Shown: positions 1-11,712, counted from the stretch's first letter. The stretch is DNA of 64,000 bases from Ehretia macrophylla (GCA_037974665.1 CM075765.1:13201501-13265500); one strand, 5' to 3'. Made by a program: numbers and translations. The notes: generated from the letters alone by a model not told the origin.

Positions 1-683
1 CTCCTGAACCCAACTTTGGAGGTTCCTCTGAATATTCACCAATGGGAGTATCTTCTGTCAAACATCTTTAGTAGATGACACACTTGAAAGATTTGCATAC
101 TCTAGCTGATCACAGAACACAATTCTGATTTGGTAGAATGCACCAGTTTGCAAGTCTATCTTTAGTTGAGAACATTTTTGACATAAAAACCACAAAACTA
201 AATTATGTCTAGGCACAGCTTTAGGGAACCAGACAAGTTTATGCCACGCTATAGTTGGATAGGATGCTTTGTTGACCAGCCATGCACTTCAAGTCAATGC
301 CCAGTACACTTGAGCTGGAGTAGTGATCAGCTGAGCTGGAATAGCTTCCATCCGTTTCTTCGCATTAGATGTCCTTTCTTCCCTGGGGATAATGCCACAC
401 CCCCTCTCTAGTGATTGCACTTACTGAACTGAAATCAGTGCATGAAGGCATAGACAGCTTGGGGGCAAAACTGCACCTCCAGAGGGACCACTTGGTAACC
501 ATTGATCTTACTGCAGTACCTTCCTGTTACCAAGTTGCATTGACAAACTGTCTTCCTGAGGTCCTAAGTTTAAGAAGATTTCTAGAGGACGAAGAGCAAT
601 CTTGTGGGCACTTAACAGCCTGTAAAATTCTTCCTTTCAACTTTACAGCATGAATCTGCTTGACCCACAATGCATCCTTATTA

Positions 684-1019
684 GGCTGTCCTTAGTAGAG
701 TCTCTAAAATAGAGACTCTACTATCGTATAATTATTACGTAATATAGTTCATTTGGTGCAACAAAAATTCATAAAGTAGAGATTAAAATCACCAAAAGTG
801 GGCCCGAGTCTCTAAAAAGTATAGAGTCTCTAAAAATGTTAACAAATTTGTTAACATTTTTAGAGACTCTGTACTTTTTAGAGACCCGGGCCCACTTTTG
901 GTGATTTTAATCTCTACTTTATGAATTTTTGTTGCACCAAATGAACTATATTACGTAATAATTATACGATAGTAGAGTCTCTATTTTAGAGACTCTACTA
1001 AGGATACCCTTACAACTCA
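684..1019. mobile_element. Near-perfect palindromic Harbinger/Tourist-like MITE
   Basis: A 336-bp element whose two halves are almost exact inverted copies meeting at AACAAATTTGTT near 848. Outer ends are GGCTGTCCTTAGTAGAG on the left and, inverted, GGGTATCCTTAGTAGAG on the right. Flanking TTA at 681-683 and 1020-1022 is the 3-bp TTA/TAA duplication typical of PIF/Harbinger elements. Each arm also holds a small palindrome, TAGAGTCTCTA-AAA-TAGAGACTCTA. It carries no coding capacity. It sits inside the LINE remnant. Confidence 0.88.
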
Positions 1020-1129
1020 GGGCTAACAAATTCTTCATAAGACGAGCTATATCCCACTCTTCAGTTGGACTAATCCCCAAACCTCCCTCTGAATTTGATT
1101 TGCAGAGGTGCTTCCAGTAATTCCTACTC

Positions 1130-1205
1130 AACCTGTCTTTTTCTTCTTTTTTTTTTTCTTTTTCTTTTTCTTCTTTTTTTTGGCTAAATAACCTGTCTTT
1201 TTCTT
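1130..1205 (-). mobile_element. Micro-retroinsertion with 16-bp TSD
   Basis: AACCTGTCTTTTTCTT occurs at 1130-1145 and again at 1190-1205. Between them are 44 nt that read on the minus strand as ATTTAGCC followed by an A-rich tail. Removing the insert and one repeat copy restores the LINE reading across the site, which supports a real insertion over polymerase slippage. Confidence 0.8.
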
Positions 1206-1245
1206 TAGCGAACTCCTTAAGCAGGACAATGATTGACTACCAAAT

Positions 1246-1560
1246 ATCACAGCTTTATTCAACTGTGCTGTTCCAGCATATGAGAGCATTTTCATACTCT
1301 AATGGTTAATCCTAGCAGTAACCTTAACTCAAAAAAAAACTCAACATGTTTAAATGATTTTGAATTCTGAAGTTGCCACATAACTGTGATTTAGTGATCT
1401 AAGCAATTTTTAATCTCTTATCTTCATTATGAGTTTATACTGGTTAGTTGTCATCAATTAAACTACTACATAAAATAGTCTCTATGTTCACAGCATCATA
1501 TAATTTAATTCTGAAGAACGGAAGACAGGAAATACTTCCTCTGTTGCATGTTCCAGTTAG
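1246..1560. other. Non-coding, possibly intron of the downstream exons
   Basis: AT-rich sequence without a convincing open frame. It ends in a splice-acceptor-like TTCCAGTTAG before the exon at 1561. Earlier exons of that gene could lie here, but I could not identify one. Confidence 0.4.
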
Positions 1561-2736
1561 CACGTAGACTTGATAAGGAATCCTAATATTATCAGATCTC
1601 TTGCTTCTGAATATTTTGCTGCTGATTTGCTCCGCACCAGAGCTGTAAGTAGATCAAAGTGAATAGTTTAAAATAATGTTTCTTTGAGTATACATGCCCT
1701 ACCCTCTATTCATATTTCCACTTGGGGAAGGATACCCTCGTCCCTAAGTATAGTTTGGTCGGAGAGAGAAGCTGAGGTGAAGGATTGGAAAGACTCTCAT
1801 AATACCTTCAACGATTTGGGATTGAAGAAAAATGGCTCTAAAGACTACTCCTATCCTTCCTACCAATCAAGGGATTTGGTTCTTTCCCCTCATTCCTCTC
1901 CACTTTTCCATCCTACTTTCTAATTTGACCCTTAAATTACCAGTCATAGTATGATGAACTTTTGACAACATAGAAATTTATGGATCTTAAAGATTGAAGG
2001 GAGACATGCTTGCTGGTCCACAAGCATATTTCATTTTAAAATTTCTTTTATCTGTATATGGTCTTCAATCACAGAAATGGACGCAATTATGAACCCCAAA
2101 GATCTTAATCAGGACACAGATATGCAGTAAAAGACTTAAATCTGCCTGCTGAATTTCACCCTGAAATTTCATATAAAGTTTTTTTTTTCTTTTTTTTTTG
2201 GGTTTACAAATGATGTTTTCGATTTATCTGATTTCAGAACTCAATTTCTTCTGGTGTCACTTGTGACTATCTGGGTTTTTAATGATCTACGATCTACATC
2301 ATCGATGCTGTACATAATGCAACTATTATGCATTACTTTGTGCGTATCAGGTAGCATGATGTAGGTGATTCCAAACCATCAACTAGGTGACCGTGTTTTA
2401 TATTTTTTGCTATTTTGTAATATTCATGCCGTTGATCTGGCTAAAGTTTGGTAACAGTTTACCTCTCAACATGTTTTGCATTCTGTTCTTGTTCTCTTTT
2501 CCCTTTCTGGCCCTCCTCTCTCTCTGCCTCACTTCCTCTCAGCATCTCCCTTTATGTGTATGTATGCATGTGCAGCATCAGAATTACTTAATATGAATCT
2601 TACTAGACGTTTCACTTCTCTGATGAGTGATGAGTACTTCGTATGCTTATTGCAGGAAGCTAGTTTACTCCCTCTAAAAGATTTAAGAGAGAAATGCAAG
2701 GCAGATTTAGAGTTGCTTAATGGACCGATTCCGTAA
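1561..2736 (+). CDS. Two 3'-terminal exons of an unrecognised gene
   Basis: Exon A is 1561-1644 (84 bp): acceptor TTAG before it, donor GTAAGT directly after it, open in one frame for 28 residues (HVDLIRNPNIIRSLASEYFA...). Exon B is 2656-2736: acceptor TTGCAG, 26 codons (EASLLPLKDLREKCKADLEL...) and a TAA stop. Both junctions are phase 0, so the splice keeps the frame across a 1,011-bp intron. The peptide is mostly helical in character. I do not recognise the family. No start or upstream exon is visible, and a LINE lies just upstream, so this may be a real gene's tail, a gene fragment or a pseudogene. Confidence 0.5.
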
Positions 2737-3735
2737 ATCCCGGTTTGTTTCTCTGGCTTGTCATGTTTGTAACAATGTTACATTACTGCAGATTGGTGCC
2801 AATTTGTCTGCCCAAGTTCTCATAGAATGGCATTCATAGTTTCAATTGTTTTTATTAGTCTGTAGATGTAAGATTTCAATCACATGTAAAGCTATTTGCT
2901 ATATATCATTAAAGATGCCTGAAGAGATCATTGGAACTTTCCGAAAGAAAAGCATTATGCATGTCTATGAATTTTGATTATAAATTTGATTCTTGTTGAA
3001 TCATGGCTCCAACATATGTTGCTATTCAAATTCACAACAATGAACTAGAGTTTTTCTGTGAATCATGAGAAGGTCTTCAATGTAGAGACAGTCAAAATTA
3101 CTTCCTACTAGATATTCAACAATGTCTTGTGCATCATTTGCAGATGACTTAATGCAGAAGGCTATAATAACATTAGCCTAAAGGGAAATGAGAAATAAAT
3201 GAGTAGGAGCAAATTTAGATATTTTATTAGTAAAAAAATGGTTTTAGAGACCAAGATTAGTGATGTTATGGGGTGAAATCAGTTTTTAATAAAAATTTTT
3301 AAGGTATTTTTATAATATTTTAAAGTATTTTATAGAATTAACGTAGGTTGTAATTCTTACAATCCCAAACTGGAATGCTATAATAAATGATGATTTATAA
3401 GTGTTGTGAGTTTAAATAACAAGTTATATTAATAATTTTGTGTCAATAGATTTTAGACCTAAATAGTTATTCTTAATTTGTAAGATTAGACTAGTTTACG
3501 GGTTTTGAATTTCGGGTTTGGGATTATAGAAGACACGACTCGCCAAATTCACATAAAAAAATCACCAACATGAATACAATCGAGATCTTGAATTGCGTAT
3601 AGAAACAAAATGAAATACTTCTATTCTCGTAACTAAGGTATATGAAGAATGGATTTTAGTCCCTTTTGTCCGGTGGTTAGGATATTGTCTTTTTGTATTG
3701 AAGACACGAGTTAGTATTAGAGGATTCCTAATGGA
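2737..3735. other. Downstream non-coding sequence
   Basis: Probable 3' UTR of the preceding exon, then AT-rich sequence with no supported gene or element. Confidence 0.4.
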
Positions 3736-3764
3736 TAGAGCATCCAAACACTTTTTTTTGGTAA

Positions 3765-4080
3765 AAGGAAGGAGATTTTTCTCCGGGATTTTATTCATAA
3801 CCTAAAGGTAAATACAAGAGCGGAGGGGGACGTGAAGTCAAAACCTTCACAGAAAATGGGAGACTTACCTGCCCTATTCTTCAATCTAAACTAAAAGAGA
3901 TATAAGCATCTCTTCTTACAAAAAGCCTAAAGAACCTTGAAAAAGTTGTTAAGTGGAAAAATGCAAAGACTTTCCATGAAACAACTCAAACAAGACCAGC
4001 GAGCAAGAGATAATGAGAAAGGCAGAATCATTCTACTATCTCTAATACAAGTTCTAAAACTGCCAAAAATAAGGATAAGT
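3765..4080 (-). repeat. LINE 3'-end-like repeat, copy 1
   Basis: On the minus strand the block ends in a CCCCCTCCG stretch, then TTATGAATAAAATCCCGGAGA. A related copy at about 6270-6560 has TTATTAATAAAATTTCGGAG. The shared layout (GT-rich text, a CCCCCTCCGT box, then AATAAAAT) resembles 3' UTRs of plant LINEs. No coding part is attached. The assignment is inferred from the paired copies. Confidence 0.45.
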
Positions 4081-4124
4081 ACAAGACCAGCCATAAGGAG
4101 GAAAATTAAAACCTGAATTGCGAT

Positions 4125-4452
4125 TGTAGTGGCAGAATCTAGTTTAAGTCTAGTCTGGTTGTTAGTAAATAATTGGATTTGGGCTAACTCAAACCCATAT
4201 GACTAAAGGCCCAACTTGGGCCACAAGACATGACAATTTTATAAATAGACATGCCAAGGAAAATCCTAGGGCATTCTCTCGATATGGAAAAACACCACAA
4301 TCATGTTTTGAGTCTTCTAGAATAGGGTAAGCTTGTTAGTGCTCATTAAAAAAAGAAAAATGGATTATGAAGGTAGAAACTACGTGATCTAAATAATAGA
4401 TCTATGGAGGTGGAAACCACATAATCTTAATTGTAGATTTTGAGGATCTACA
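4125..4452 (+). repeat. 5' LTR of the LARD-like element
   Basis: 328 bp, TGTAGTGGCAGAATC... to ...GATCTACA. A TATA-like TTATAAATAG lies about 120 bp in. It aligns along its whole length with 7344-7663. Confidence 0.85.
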
Positions 4453-4470
4453 ATTTGGCGCCCACCGTGG
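4453..4470 (+). other. Primer binding site of the LARD-like element
   Basis: ATTTGGCGCCCACCGTGG directly follows the 5' LTR. It is not the initiator-Met type (TGGTATCAGAGC) used by other elements here. The tRNA was not identified. Confidence 0.6.
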
Positions 4471-6269
4471 AGCCATTAACAACCTTAATTTGGCCATTCC
4501 TAGAAGATTTTAATCATCCTCCTTTCCTCTTCTTTTTTGTATTAGTGGGTTCTACCTTAATTTTATTTTGTAAAATTCAACTCTTGCAAACAAAGGGGCA
4601 TAGTGGATCTGCGTTTCTATTGTCCTCTTTATTTGTTGGCCATTCCCACGCGTGCGTTTTGTGCATGTGTTTTTACTTGAGATTTAGTTGAATCCTTCTA
4701 CCTTTATATTGTCCTCTTTATTTGTTGTCGTCTTTCTTTTTCTTAGCTTCAAAGAAGTTTTGCCTTATTCACAGTATATTTGAACCAAGCAAAAAGGGTA
4801 AGAAAACTAAGACTGAATAAATGATGTTCTGGTAGAATTTTTTTTATTCTTGTTAATTAGCATGAGTTACAGTTACTTTTTGCAGATATTCATTTCACAT
4901 ATATGTATTCACTCGATCAACAGCCGCCTAGCTCTCTACGTATAAAGATATATATGTGCAATTTATATGTTCTTATAGTACTTCGAAGAGATGACAGGTC
5001 GGGGTCCCCTATTGGATTTGGTGAGGAAATCTTCTTGTATTACATAACACGGAAATCATCAATCTTGTTTATATTGATTAGGTTTTCTTCTCTATGAAGG
5101 GATAGGTCTAAATTTAATCAGTTTTGCTTTTTCGTTTCCAAAATATTAGCTTTTGTTGCTTGTCTCGAGCATAGTTTGGCCATGCCAAAAACATCTATTC
5201 TGCTGACCAATTGTCAAAAGTCTTCAAGTACTAAAAAGGCTCCAAGAGCCATGATTGATTTCACTTTCAGAGTTGAAGAAGTAATATCGGTGATTGTAGT
5301 TGTTAAGCTTGTCAGATTTATTACAACAATATATTGCTTCTAGGTTTTACAGCACCCTTAGGGACTTAGCAGTTCCTGTTACCACATCCATGACAAATAG
5401 AAAAGTCTCATTCTCAATTTATGAGAATTTTCAGGATTAAAATCTTAGAGATCTCGAGGACTTGAATTTTTGGACATTTAGAATATTCTAGAGAAAGATT
5501 CTAATCAATTTACATCTTAATATTTCGTCTGCATTGATCAGTTTTCTTATTAAGGTTAGCACAAACGCATTTATTTTCTAAGCTATTTTTATATTTAGAA
5601 TGTAAGTTAGTTTTGTCCCAAACACCAGAGACTATTTTTTCAATCACTTTTCTCATTAAAGTTTAAACTCATGAATAAGAAAAAACTTATATATATATAT
5701 ACTTTACTAGATCTTAATATTTGGTTCGCATTGATCACTTTTCTCATTAAAGCTTAAAAGTTTGAATAAGGAAAAACTTTCATATACTTTACAAGAAGTT
5801 TATATTTGCAATGATTAATTTTTTATTCACTATTTTACTGCTTATTCTCAAGGTCTCATTATGGTCGCAGATCATGGCATTTCAATTAACAAGTTTTAGT
5901 TGCAGCTCATTCTCTCAGGTAGTAAGTGGTGCGATACTTCTGTACTCTTGTAGTTTTTCTTGGTTTGATCTATTTCATTTGATTGTACAAACATGTTGAT
6001 TCCAATATAAAAATTTAAGCATCAAAGTTAATTTTCTCGTTTCATTTTTATGGTGTATTCATCTTATTTGTGATTACCTTGAATTGGACTAAAGTAAATT
6101 AGTTTACGGTTGCTCAATAGTTGCTTTAAGTGATTATGTAGTTAAGCATACCATATTGGCCACCATTTCCTTGGTAGTACTTAGAGAGAGAAGGAAAAAG
6201 AAAGACTTCAAGTGAACTCAATGACTTCTCCAATTTTAATTTTTATGTATGAATTTAGTTTTTAATTTT

Positions 6270-6560
6270 AATTTTTTTTAAAGAAAGAGGAGTGGTAATC
6301 TCCGAAATTTTATTAATAACAAAAAAATGTATAAAAACGGAGGGGGACATTTCAGCCTAACTTCCGTGGGAGGATGGGGGACTTACTTGTCCCATCGTCC
6401 AACTACTTTAAAAGGAGTACAAATACTCCTTTTTACAAGATTCTATGAAATAGAAAGTTTTCCTAAACAAAGATCTAACATTTCAATATTTAAATTCGAA
6501 AACAAGGTAAACCTAACTTATCTATTCTAATCATACCTCGAAACTCCTTGAAATCTTGTA
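6270..6560 (-). repeat. LINE 3'-end-like repeat, copy 2
   Basis: Similar to 3765-4080 around the CCCCCTCCGTTTTT box and AATAAAATTTCGGAG on the minus strand, followed by an A-rich stretch on that strand. It lies inside the LARD-like element. Confidence 0.4.
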
Positions 6561-6794
6561 AATCTTGAAATATGACTTCTTTTTTTGCTTTAGCTCCTAA
6601 GTTTGCAAGGAAATATGCTGGTTGGTTGCCTTACTTTTATCTAATGGTTATATGTCAGTATAATATATAAATATATATATACATACGTATGTGGAACTAT
6701 GTACTTATAATTGCAGGAATATAATGCAAACAGCGATCCGTACAAGTCATGTGAGCGTCGTCAAGTTTACGAACTTCTTATATATGTCTACGCG

Positions 6795-7135
6795 GCTAAA
6801 TAAAAGCCTGAAGCACCCCAAGGGGTTGCGGCTAAATAGAAAGCTTGAAACGCCCCAAGGGGTTGTGGCAAGCCTGAAGCGCCCCAAGGGGTTGTGGCAA
6901 GCCTGAAGCGCCCCAAGGGGTTGTAGCAAGCCTAAAGCGCCCCAAGGAGTTACAGTTAAATACAAGTCTGAAGCTCTCCATGGAGTTGTGGCTAAATACA
7001 AGCCTGAAGCACCCCAAGGGGTTACGGCTAACTACAAGCCTAAAGCGCCCCAAGGGGTTGCGGCTAAATTCAAAGCCTAAAGCACCCTATGGGGTTGCGG
7101 TTGAATACGAGTTTGAAGCGCCCTAAGGGAAACGC
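6795..7135 (+). repeat. Tandem array of CCCCAAGGGG units
   Basis: About nine degenerate units built around AAGCCTGAAGCGCCCCAAGG, with spacings of roughly 30 or 40 bp depending on whether a TAAATA spacer is present. Each unit contains a CCCC-AA-GGGG mini-hairpin. Overlapping open frames on both strands here are by-products of the repeat. Confidence 0.85.
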
Positions 7136-7343
7136 ATCCCAACTTGGTCTGAAGCATCTTACAAAAGATGCTACCCAACTTGGGTTGAAGAATCCTATGG
7201 GAGATGTGGCCTACTCAGGCCCGAAGTACCCTATAGGGGTTGCGGCCCAAATTTAGAAGACTGAAAACCAGTCCCACAGGGGTACAATGACTAGCTACTC
7301 TCTAACTTGAAAATATTTCAACTTAGAGAGTGGGGGACTTAAC

Positions 7344-7663
7344 TGTAGTGGCAGAATCCAGTCCAGGTCTAATCCGGTTGTTAGTAAATAATTGGATTTG
7401 GGCTAACTCAAACCATATGACTAAAGGCCTGACTTGGGCCACAAGACAGGACAAATTTATAAATAGACATGTGAAGGAAAACCCTAGGGCATCCTTTCGA
7501 TATGGAAAAACACCATAATCATGCTTTGAGTCTTCTAGAATAGGGCAAGCTTGCTCGTGCCCATTAAAAAAGGAATTATGAAGGTGAAAACCACGTGATC
7601 TAAATAATAGATCTATGGAGGTAGAAATCACATAATTTTAATTGTAGATTCTGAGGGTCTACA
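7344..7663 (+). repeat. 3' LTR of the LARD-like element
   Basis: 320 bp copy of 4125-4452, preceded by the polypurine tract at about 7325-7343. Confidence 0.85.
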
Positions 7664-8076
7664 ACGGTAAATCAGCTTGGTCGAGATGAATCATACCTCT
7701 CAGTCTGAGAATGTTATGAGAAGAGCCAAAGACATGAATGCCAGCAGCAGAAACTCCCAAATTGGCAAGAAGGATTGTGGGTTCCCTTTCTATAGAGCAT
7801 CCAAACATTTGCAAATAAGTATAGCATTGCCCTTTGATAAAAAAAATAAAAAAAGAGTATAATATTGCCCCAATAAGAAGTAATGGCCTTGACTGAGAAC
7901 TGTTACGAGACAATTTTATACTTGCATGCATCATTACTTTTTTTTTTCTATCATGATTAATACTTTTCCATGTTCAATATTCATCCAACTCAAGTGCGGA
8001 TCCACTATAGTGCTTGTAGTGAATTTTTAACAATGTATATTAACTATTCTAATTTTCATTGGAAAAAGTATTAGTG
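7664..8076. other. Gap between two LTR elements
   Basis: On the minus strand one frame reads PTILLANLGVSAAGIHVFGS across 7700-7785, which looks protein-like. I do not recognise it and it has no supporting signals. A small A-tailed insertion lies at 7833-7855. Confidence 0.35.
7818..7870 (+). mobile_element. Micro-retroinsertion, TSD about 15 bp
   Basis: AGTATAGCATTGCCC (7818-7832) and AGTATAATATTGCCC (7856-7870) flank TTTGAT followed by A8-T-A7-G. Confidence 0.65.
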
Positions 8077-8081
8077 TTATG

Positions 8082-10416
8082 TGTGAGACCCCGTACCAAG
8101 GCCATGTGCATTTTATAGCATTTCATATATTTTTATATCATTTAATATGCATTTATATCAATTAATGTGCATTTACCTTGATTTACGTGCATTTACTTTG
8201 AAATACGTGCACTTGTATTGGTTAACATGCAATTATATAGTTTAGATGTCGTAGGACTTAATTAATTATTACTGAGTCAAGACAAACAACTAAATAGTTA
8301 GAAAACAACTAGAATGACAAACTAGTAATATATAAGCAAGTTGAGGGGCACTCTTGTCCTAAGACAAAATAACAAAATATCCTACACTATTCTATCCTAG
8401 GCAAAAACACACAGACACACAATACTACACACTCACTCACACGACATAAACACACACACTCTTTACACGCCTGGGAAGAGAAAGAGAGAAAATAGAAGAA
8501 AAGAAGAAAGATTAAGCCAGTTCCAACATTTTTCAAGCTTTTCTTCAAGTGTTCTTGCTCCATTTCATTTAGATTTCAAGAGAAAAGGTGAGGGATTCTT
8601 CATAAATGGTTTTAAAGGATTCATTCAAGATTATTAATGTTCATTTGGTGTTAATCTTGCTATAGCTTGCATACTTTGGGTGATGAGAAAGTTGAGTATT
8701 TTGTGTTGTAGATCTAGGTTTTGTCTAACCAATGTTAGATGTCTTGAGAAGTTGAAAGATGGGTATGTGTTGCTCTTGTATGTGTATGGATTATATGTAT
8801 AGATTGTATGCAAGATCTTGGAAAGAGTTAGCCACAAAATCGGATATTAAGCAAAAATTTCAGATTTTCCCGTTGAGCCATCCGGTCGACCGGATGTAGC
8901 ATGTATTGCCCGGATCAATGCTCACTGCTGGGCGTTGTGGCTTCTATCCGGTTGACCGGATAAAGGCTGTATCGCCCAGATGTCCAAATGACAACTTCGT
9001 ACATCGAACTTGTTTTAGTAATTCCGGGAGCTTCAGATGTTGAATTGAGGCACTGTTGGATGTGTTGGAATCGTATCGAACCCTATTTTATCATAGTAGA
9101 ATTAAATTGTGGATTTGTGCCATAGGTTATGTGTTACATTGTTGTCAATCCTGATATGAGGTGTATAAGACTATGGAATGTAGGCATTATTGATGTCTTT
9201 TGCTAGTTTTATAGTATGGTACCAATGTCTTTCGCCGAACATGATTCATAAAAATTATATAACATTATTTGAGGCCTATATGCGTGTAAGTTATGTATTT
9301 GCTTGCGTACGTCATTTAGCATTCCTATACATATATGTAAAACTTGCTTGCCTACATGCTACATTGTTGATATTACTGTTGTGACAGAAGCAGCCTACTT
9401 TGTTGCTATCCTAGTCCCTTTCTCTCTTGGTGACGTCCCTTGGAGAGTTGGGTATTATATATGTATTAATATTATCAAGGTTGCAACCTTCTAAAGGCCT
9501 TGGTGTGATCGATGGCCCCGAGCAGCATCGGGCTTGCCGGTTGTACCTACTACCACCATGGACCTATTATTTACCATTGAGGGGAGCTATCCGGAACCCT
9601 CTGTTGTTGATGGAGTTGGTGTCGGGTTTTTCTTTGAGGACTTGATCCTAGATTGTGGTGTTGGGTTATCATTAATTGATTCAAGGTAGAAACCGTCAAT
9701 ATCAGCAATCATTGTATCTTTTGCAATAAGTATCTCTGTTCATTATCTTATTGCATACTTGAGTTACTACTTGTTTACTTACATGTGCATTCTTATGTGC
9801 ATGGCATGATTTCTCGAATTGTTTGCAAAACAAAGAAAACCATTGCGAAAACCTTTCATATTCTATCCTCACTGAGCTATATATAACATTAGCTCACCCA
9901 TCTTTTACACCATTACAGGTTGTTTGAGCTTAGAGCTTGAGAGTAGTTGCTCTATTTGGTTAACCTTTTATTGTAATAGTATGAGTTAAGCATGTGATTT
10001 ATTTGTAATGTATTAATCTTGTGGACACTTAACTATGTAATTAACATGGTACATTATTCTTTTGAGGCTTAGTTGTAGTAGTTAGACTAATGTGAAGTAA
10101 CCTATTGAATCCAGGTCTTGTAAATTTATATTTGATGGTTGTTATTTTAATCCTTAGTGATAAAGTTTGTATAATGTGCCTTATTAGTTGATGTATTCAA
10201 GTTGTTGTAATAGTAATCATTTCACAGCCTTAATGTATTGATTTAGGGTATTAGTGCTCGTGCTATTGTTTTGTGCCTTAGCGGACTTAAGGGGAGTGAT
10301 CTTCTTAAGCCTGTGGCATCACGATCCCAGAACGTTTGAGGATTCATAAACTTAAATTTTAATTTTATTATGTTATTAGAGACCGCGTTAGAAATTAAGG
10401 AAATGGGGTCGTGACA
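8082..10416 (+). mobile_element. Solo LTR of a Ty3/gypsy-type element
   Basis: 2,335 bp from TGTGAGACCCCGT to ATGGGGTCGTGACA (inverted ends TGTGAGACCCC / TGTCACGACCCC). An exact 5-bp duplication TTATG lies at 8077-8081 and 10417-10421. No second LTR or internal region is present, so it is a solo LTR left by LTR-LTR recombination. Length and TGTGA-x-ACCCCG ends suggest a Tekay/Del-like gypsy family, but that is inference. It includes a CA-rich tract near 8405-8465 and a patch of CCGGTCGACCGG palindromes at 8877-8990. Confidence 0.9.
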
Positions 10417-10421
10417 TTATG

Positions 10422-10645
10422 AACCTTCATTATATCAGAATTTTATATCTGCTTGTGATTCAACTACATTTTTAAACTCATGTAATATAGATTTATATAT
10501 GTAAATAAAGGACAATACCTTTGTTATTTGCCATGGTAATGGTGTCAAAAAACTATTTTCATCCGTACTCAACGAGCAATCTGATATAATAAAGTTCAAC
10601 TAGTCAAGGAGATGCCCCAAAAGTGAAAATATGAGTTCTTGGGGC
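10422..10645. other. Short gap between LTR elements
   Basis: No gene or repeat recognised. Confidence 0.5.
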
Positions 10646-10650
10646 GTGGT

Positions 10651-10850
10651 TATAGAGGAACACAACAAATGCGTTGAAAGCTTGTATTCATTATTTTAAA
10701 TCAAGTGACTAATTTATATACCTGACTAAGCTACAATACAAATAACAACAAGCCACGAAATGTGGAAATACAAAATGACAAAAGGTTATCAGTTGCGCTT
10801 AGGAGGGTAAGGAGGATGACATAGTCTTCGAGTAGGTCTCTTTCTTAATA
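10651..10850 (-). repeat. 3' LTR of the copia element
   Basis: 200 bp, TATTAAG...CTCTATA on the minus strand. A polypurine tract (TGTGGGGGCA, minus strand) sits immediately upstream at 10851-10860. It matches 25566-25764 throughout. Confidence 0.87.
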
Positions 10851-11707
10851 TGCCCCCACAAGAGGGTAGAGCAATCGACGATACCTATCTTGCACCTCAG
10901 ATGCTCGAACCTTGCTCGTGGAAGAGGCTTGGTTTAGTTGTCAGCTATCTGGTTTTGGGTAGACACATGCATGACATTTAGGAAGCCACTAGTAACTTTG
11001 TCCCGAACAAAAAGATAGTCCAGTGCTAGGTGCTTCTTCCTAGAGTGAAAAACTGGATTTGCGCATAAGTAAGTTGAGCCGATGTTATCACACAAGAGTC
11101 GCGGTTAGAAGGTAGTCGATAATGTATTAAGTAAGTTCATAATCCAACACATCTCAGCAGTTGTCGACGCCACATACTTATATTCTGCTTCGGTGGATGA
11201 TCGTGCCACAATGCGTTGTTTCTTAGAGCACCAAGATATCAGAGTACTGCCAAGAAACAGAACGTAGGCAGAGATGGATGTGAATTCATCGCGATTGCCA
11301 GCCCAATCAACATCTGAAAAGGTTGTTAGACTAGGCTATGAAGAACGTTTTAGTAGAAGACCATAATGAATAGTGTGCTTCAAATAGCGCAAGTGCTTCT
11401 TCGCAACTGCCCAATGTAACTCAGTAGGAGAATGCATATACTGGACCAACTTTCTAATAGTATAGGCAACATCTGGTCTAGTCAAGGATAAGTACTGCAT
11501 AACACCAACCAAGCTTTGATAGGAAAAAATATCACTCAACATTGAACCACTACGAAGAGTAAGTTGCTTGCTAGAGCTGATTGGGGTCTTACATGCTTTG
11601 GCCCCATCCATACCAAACTTAAGTAACAAATCATCTATATATTTATGCTGTGATAATAAGAGGCCAGTAGGTGTGCAAATGGCTTCAACACCAAGAAAAT
11701 AAGCCAG
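10851..11707 (-). pseudogene. copia pol, 3' part: RT end and RNase H
   Basis: 11707-11336 begins with the RT continuation L-A-Y-F-L-G-V-E and contains the KACKTPISS and SLVGVMQYL stretches typical of the copia RT/RNase H connection. 11335-10870 reads as copia RNase H: a D-W-A-G-N stretch, SSTEAEY, a CDN, and a degenerate AD-x-x-TKPL near the end, with in-frame stops. It is the downstream half of the RT split by the nested element; the upstream half ends at 23138. Confidence 0.85.
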
Positions 11708-11712
11708 GTTTC

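Larger units (their letters stand above)
1..1245 (-). pseudogene. L1-type LINE reverse-transcriptase remnant, C-terminal part
   Basis: Read on the minus strand, about 1240-1020 gives the end of a plant L1 reverse-transcriptase region, with W-K-H-L-C-K and S-E-G-G-L-G-I near 1050-1115. The reading resumes at about 680-520 with LWVKQIHAVKLKGR. A more degenerate stretch near 170-235 (AVPRHNLVLWFLC) resembles the zf-RVT region that follows the RT in plant LINEs. The remnant runs off the left edge. Several stops and frame changes mean it is dead. It is split by a MITE at 684-1019 and by a tiny A-tailed insertion at 1146-1189; ignoring both makes the reading continuous, so both came later. The family call rests on motif resemblance read by eye. 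Confidence 0.75.
4125..7663 (+). mobile_element. Non-autonomous LTR retrotransposon (LARD-like)
   Basis: Two LTRs (4125-4452 and 7344-7663), both TGTAG...CTACA, bound about 2.9 kb without gag or pol. A primer-site-like TTTGGCGCCCACCGTGG follows the first LTR. A purine-rich tract (AGAGAGTGGGGGACTTAAC) precedes the second. The interior holds a LINE 3'-end-like block at 6270-6560 and a tandem array before the polypurine tract. The 5-bp flanks (GCGAT and ACGGT) do not match, so the TSD has decayed or the ends rearranged. Mobility would have depended on proteins made by other elements. Confidence 0.82.

Noticed and set aside
1331..1350. AACTCA repeated around an A-run
   Set aside because: Direct repeat of only 6-7 bp with no header; could be slippage.
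6747..7053. Plus and minus frames rich in PLG, RFRL and similar repeats
   Set aside because: Translation of the CCCCAAGGGG tandem array; no function indicated.
7323..7631. 102-codon minus-strand frame in the LARD-like 3' LTR
   Set aside because: Falls in an LTR; the matching region of the other LTR does not keep it and no domain is seen.
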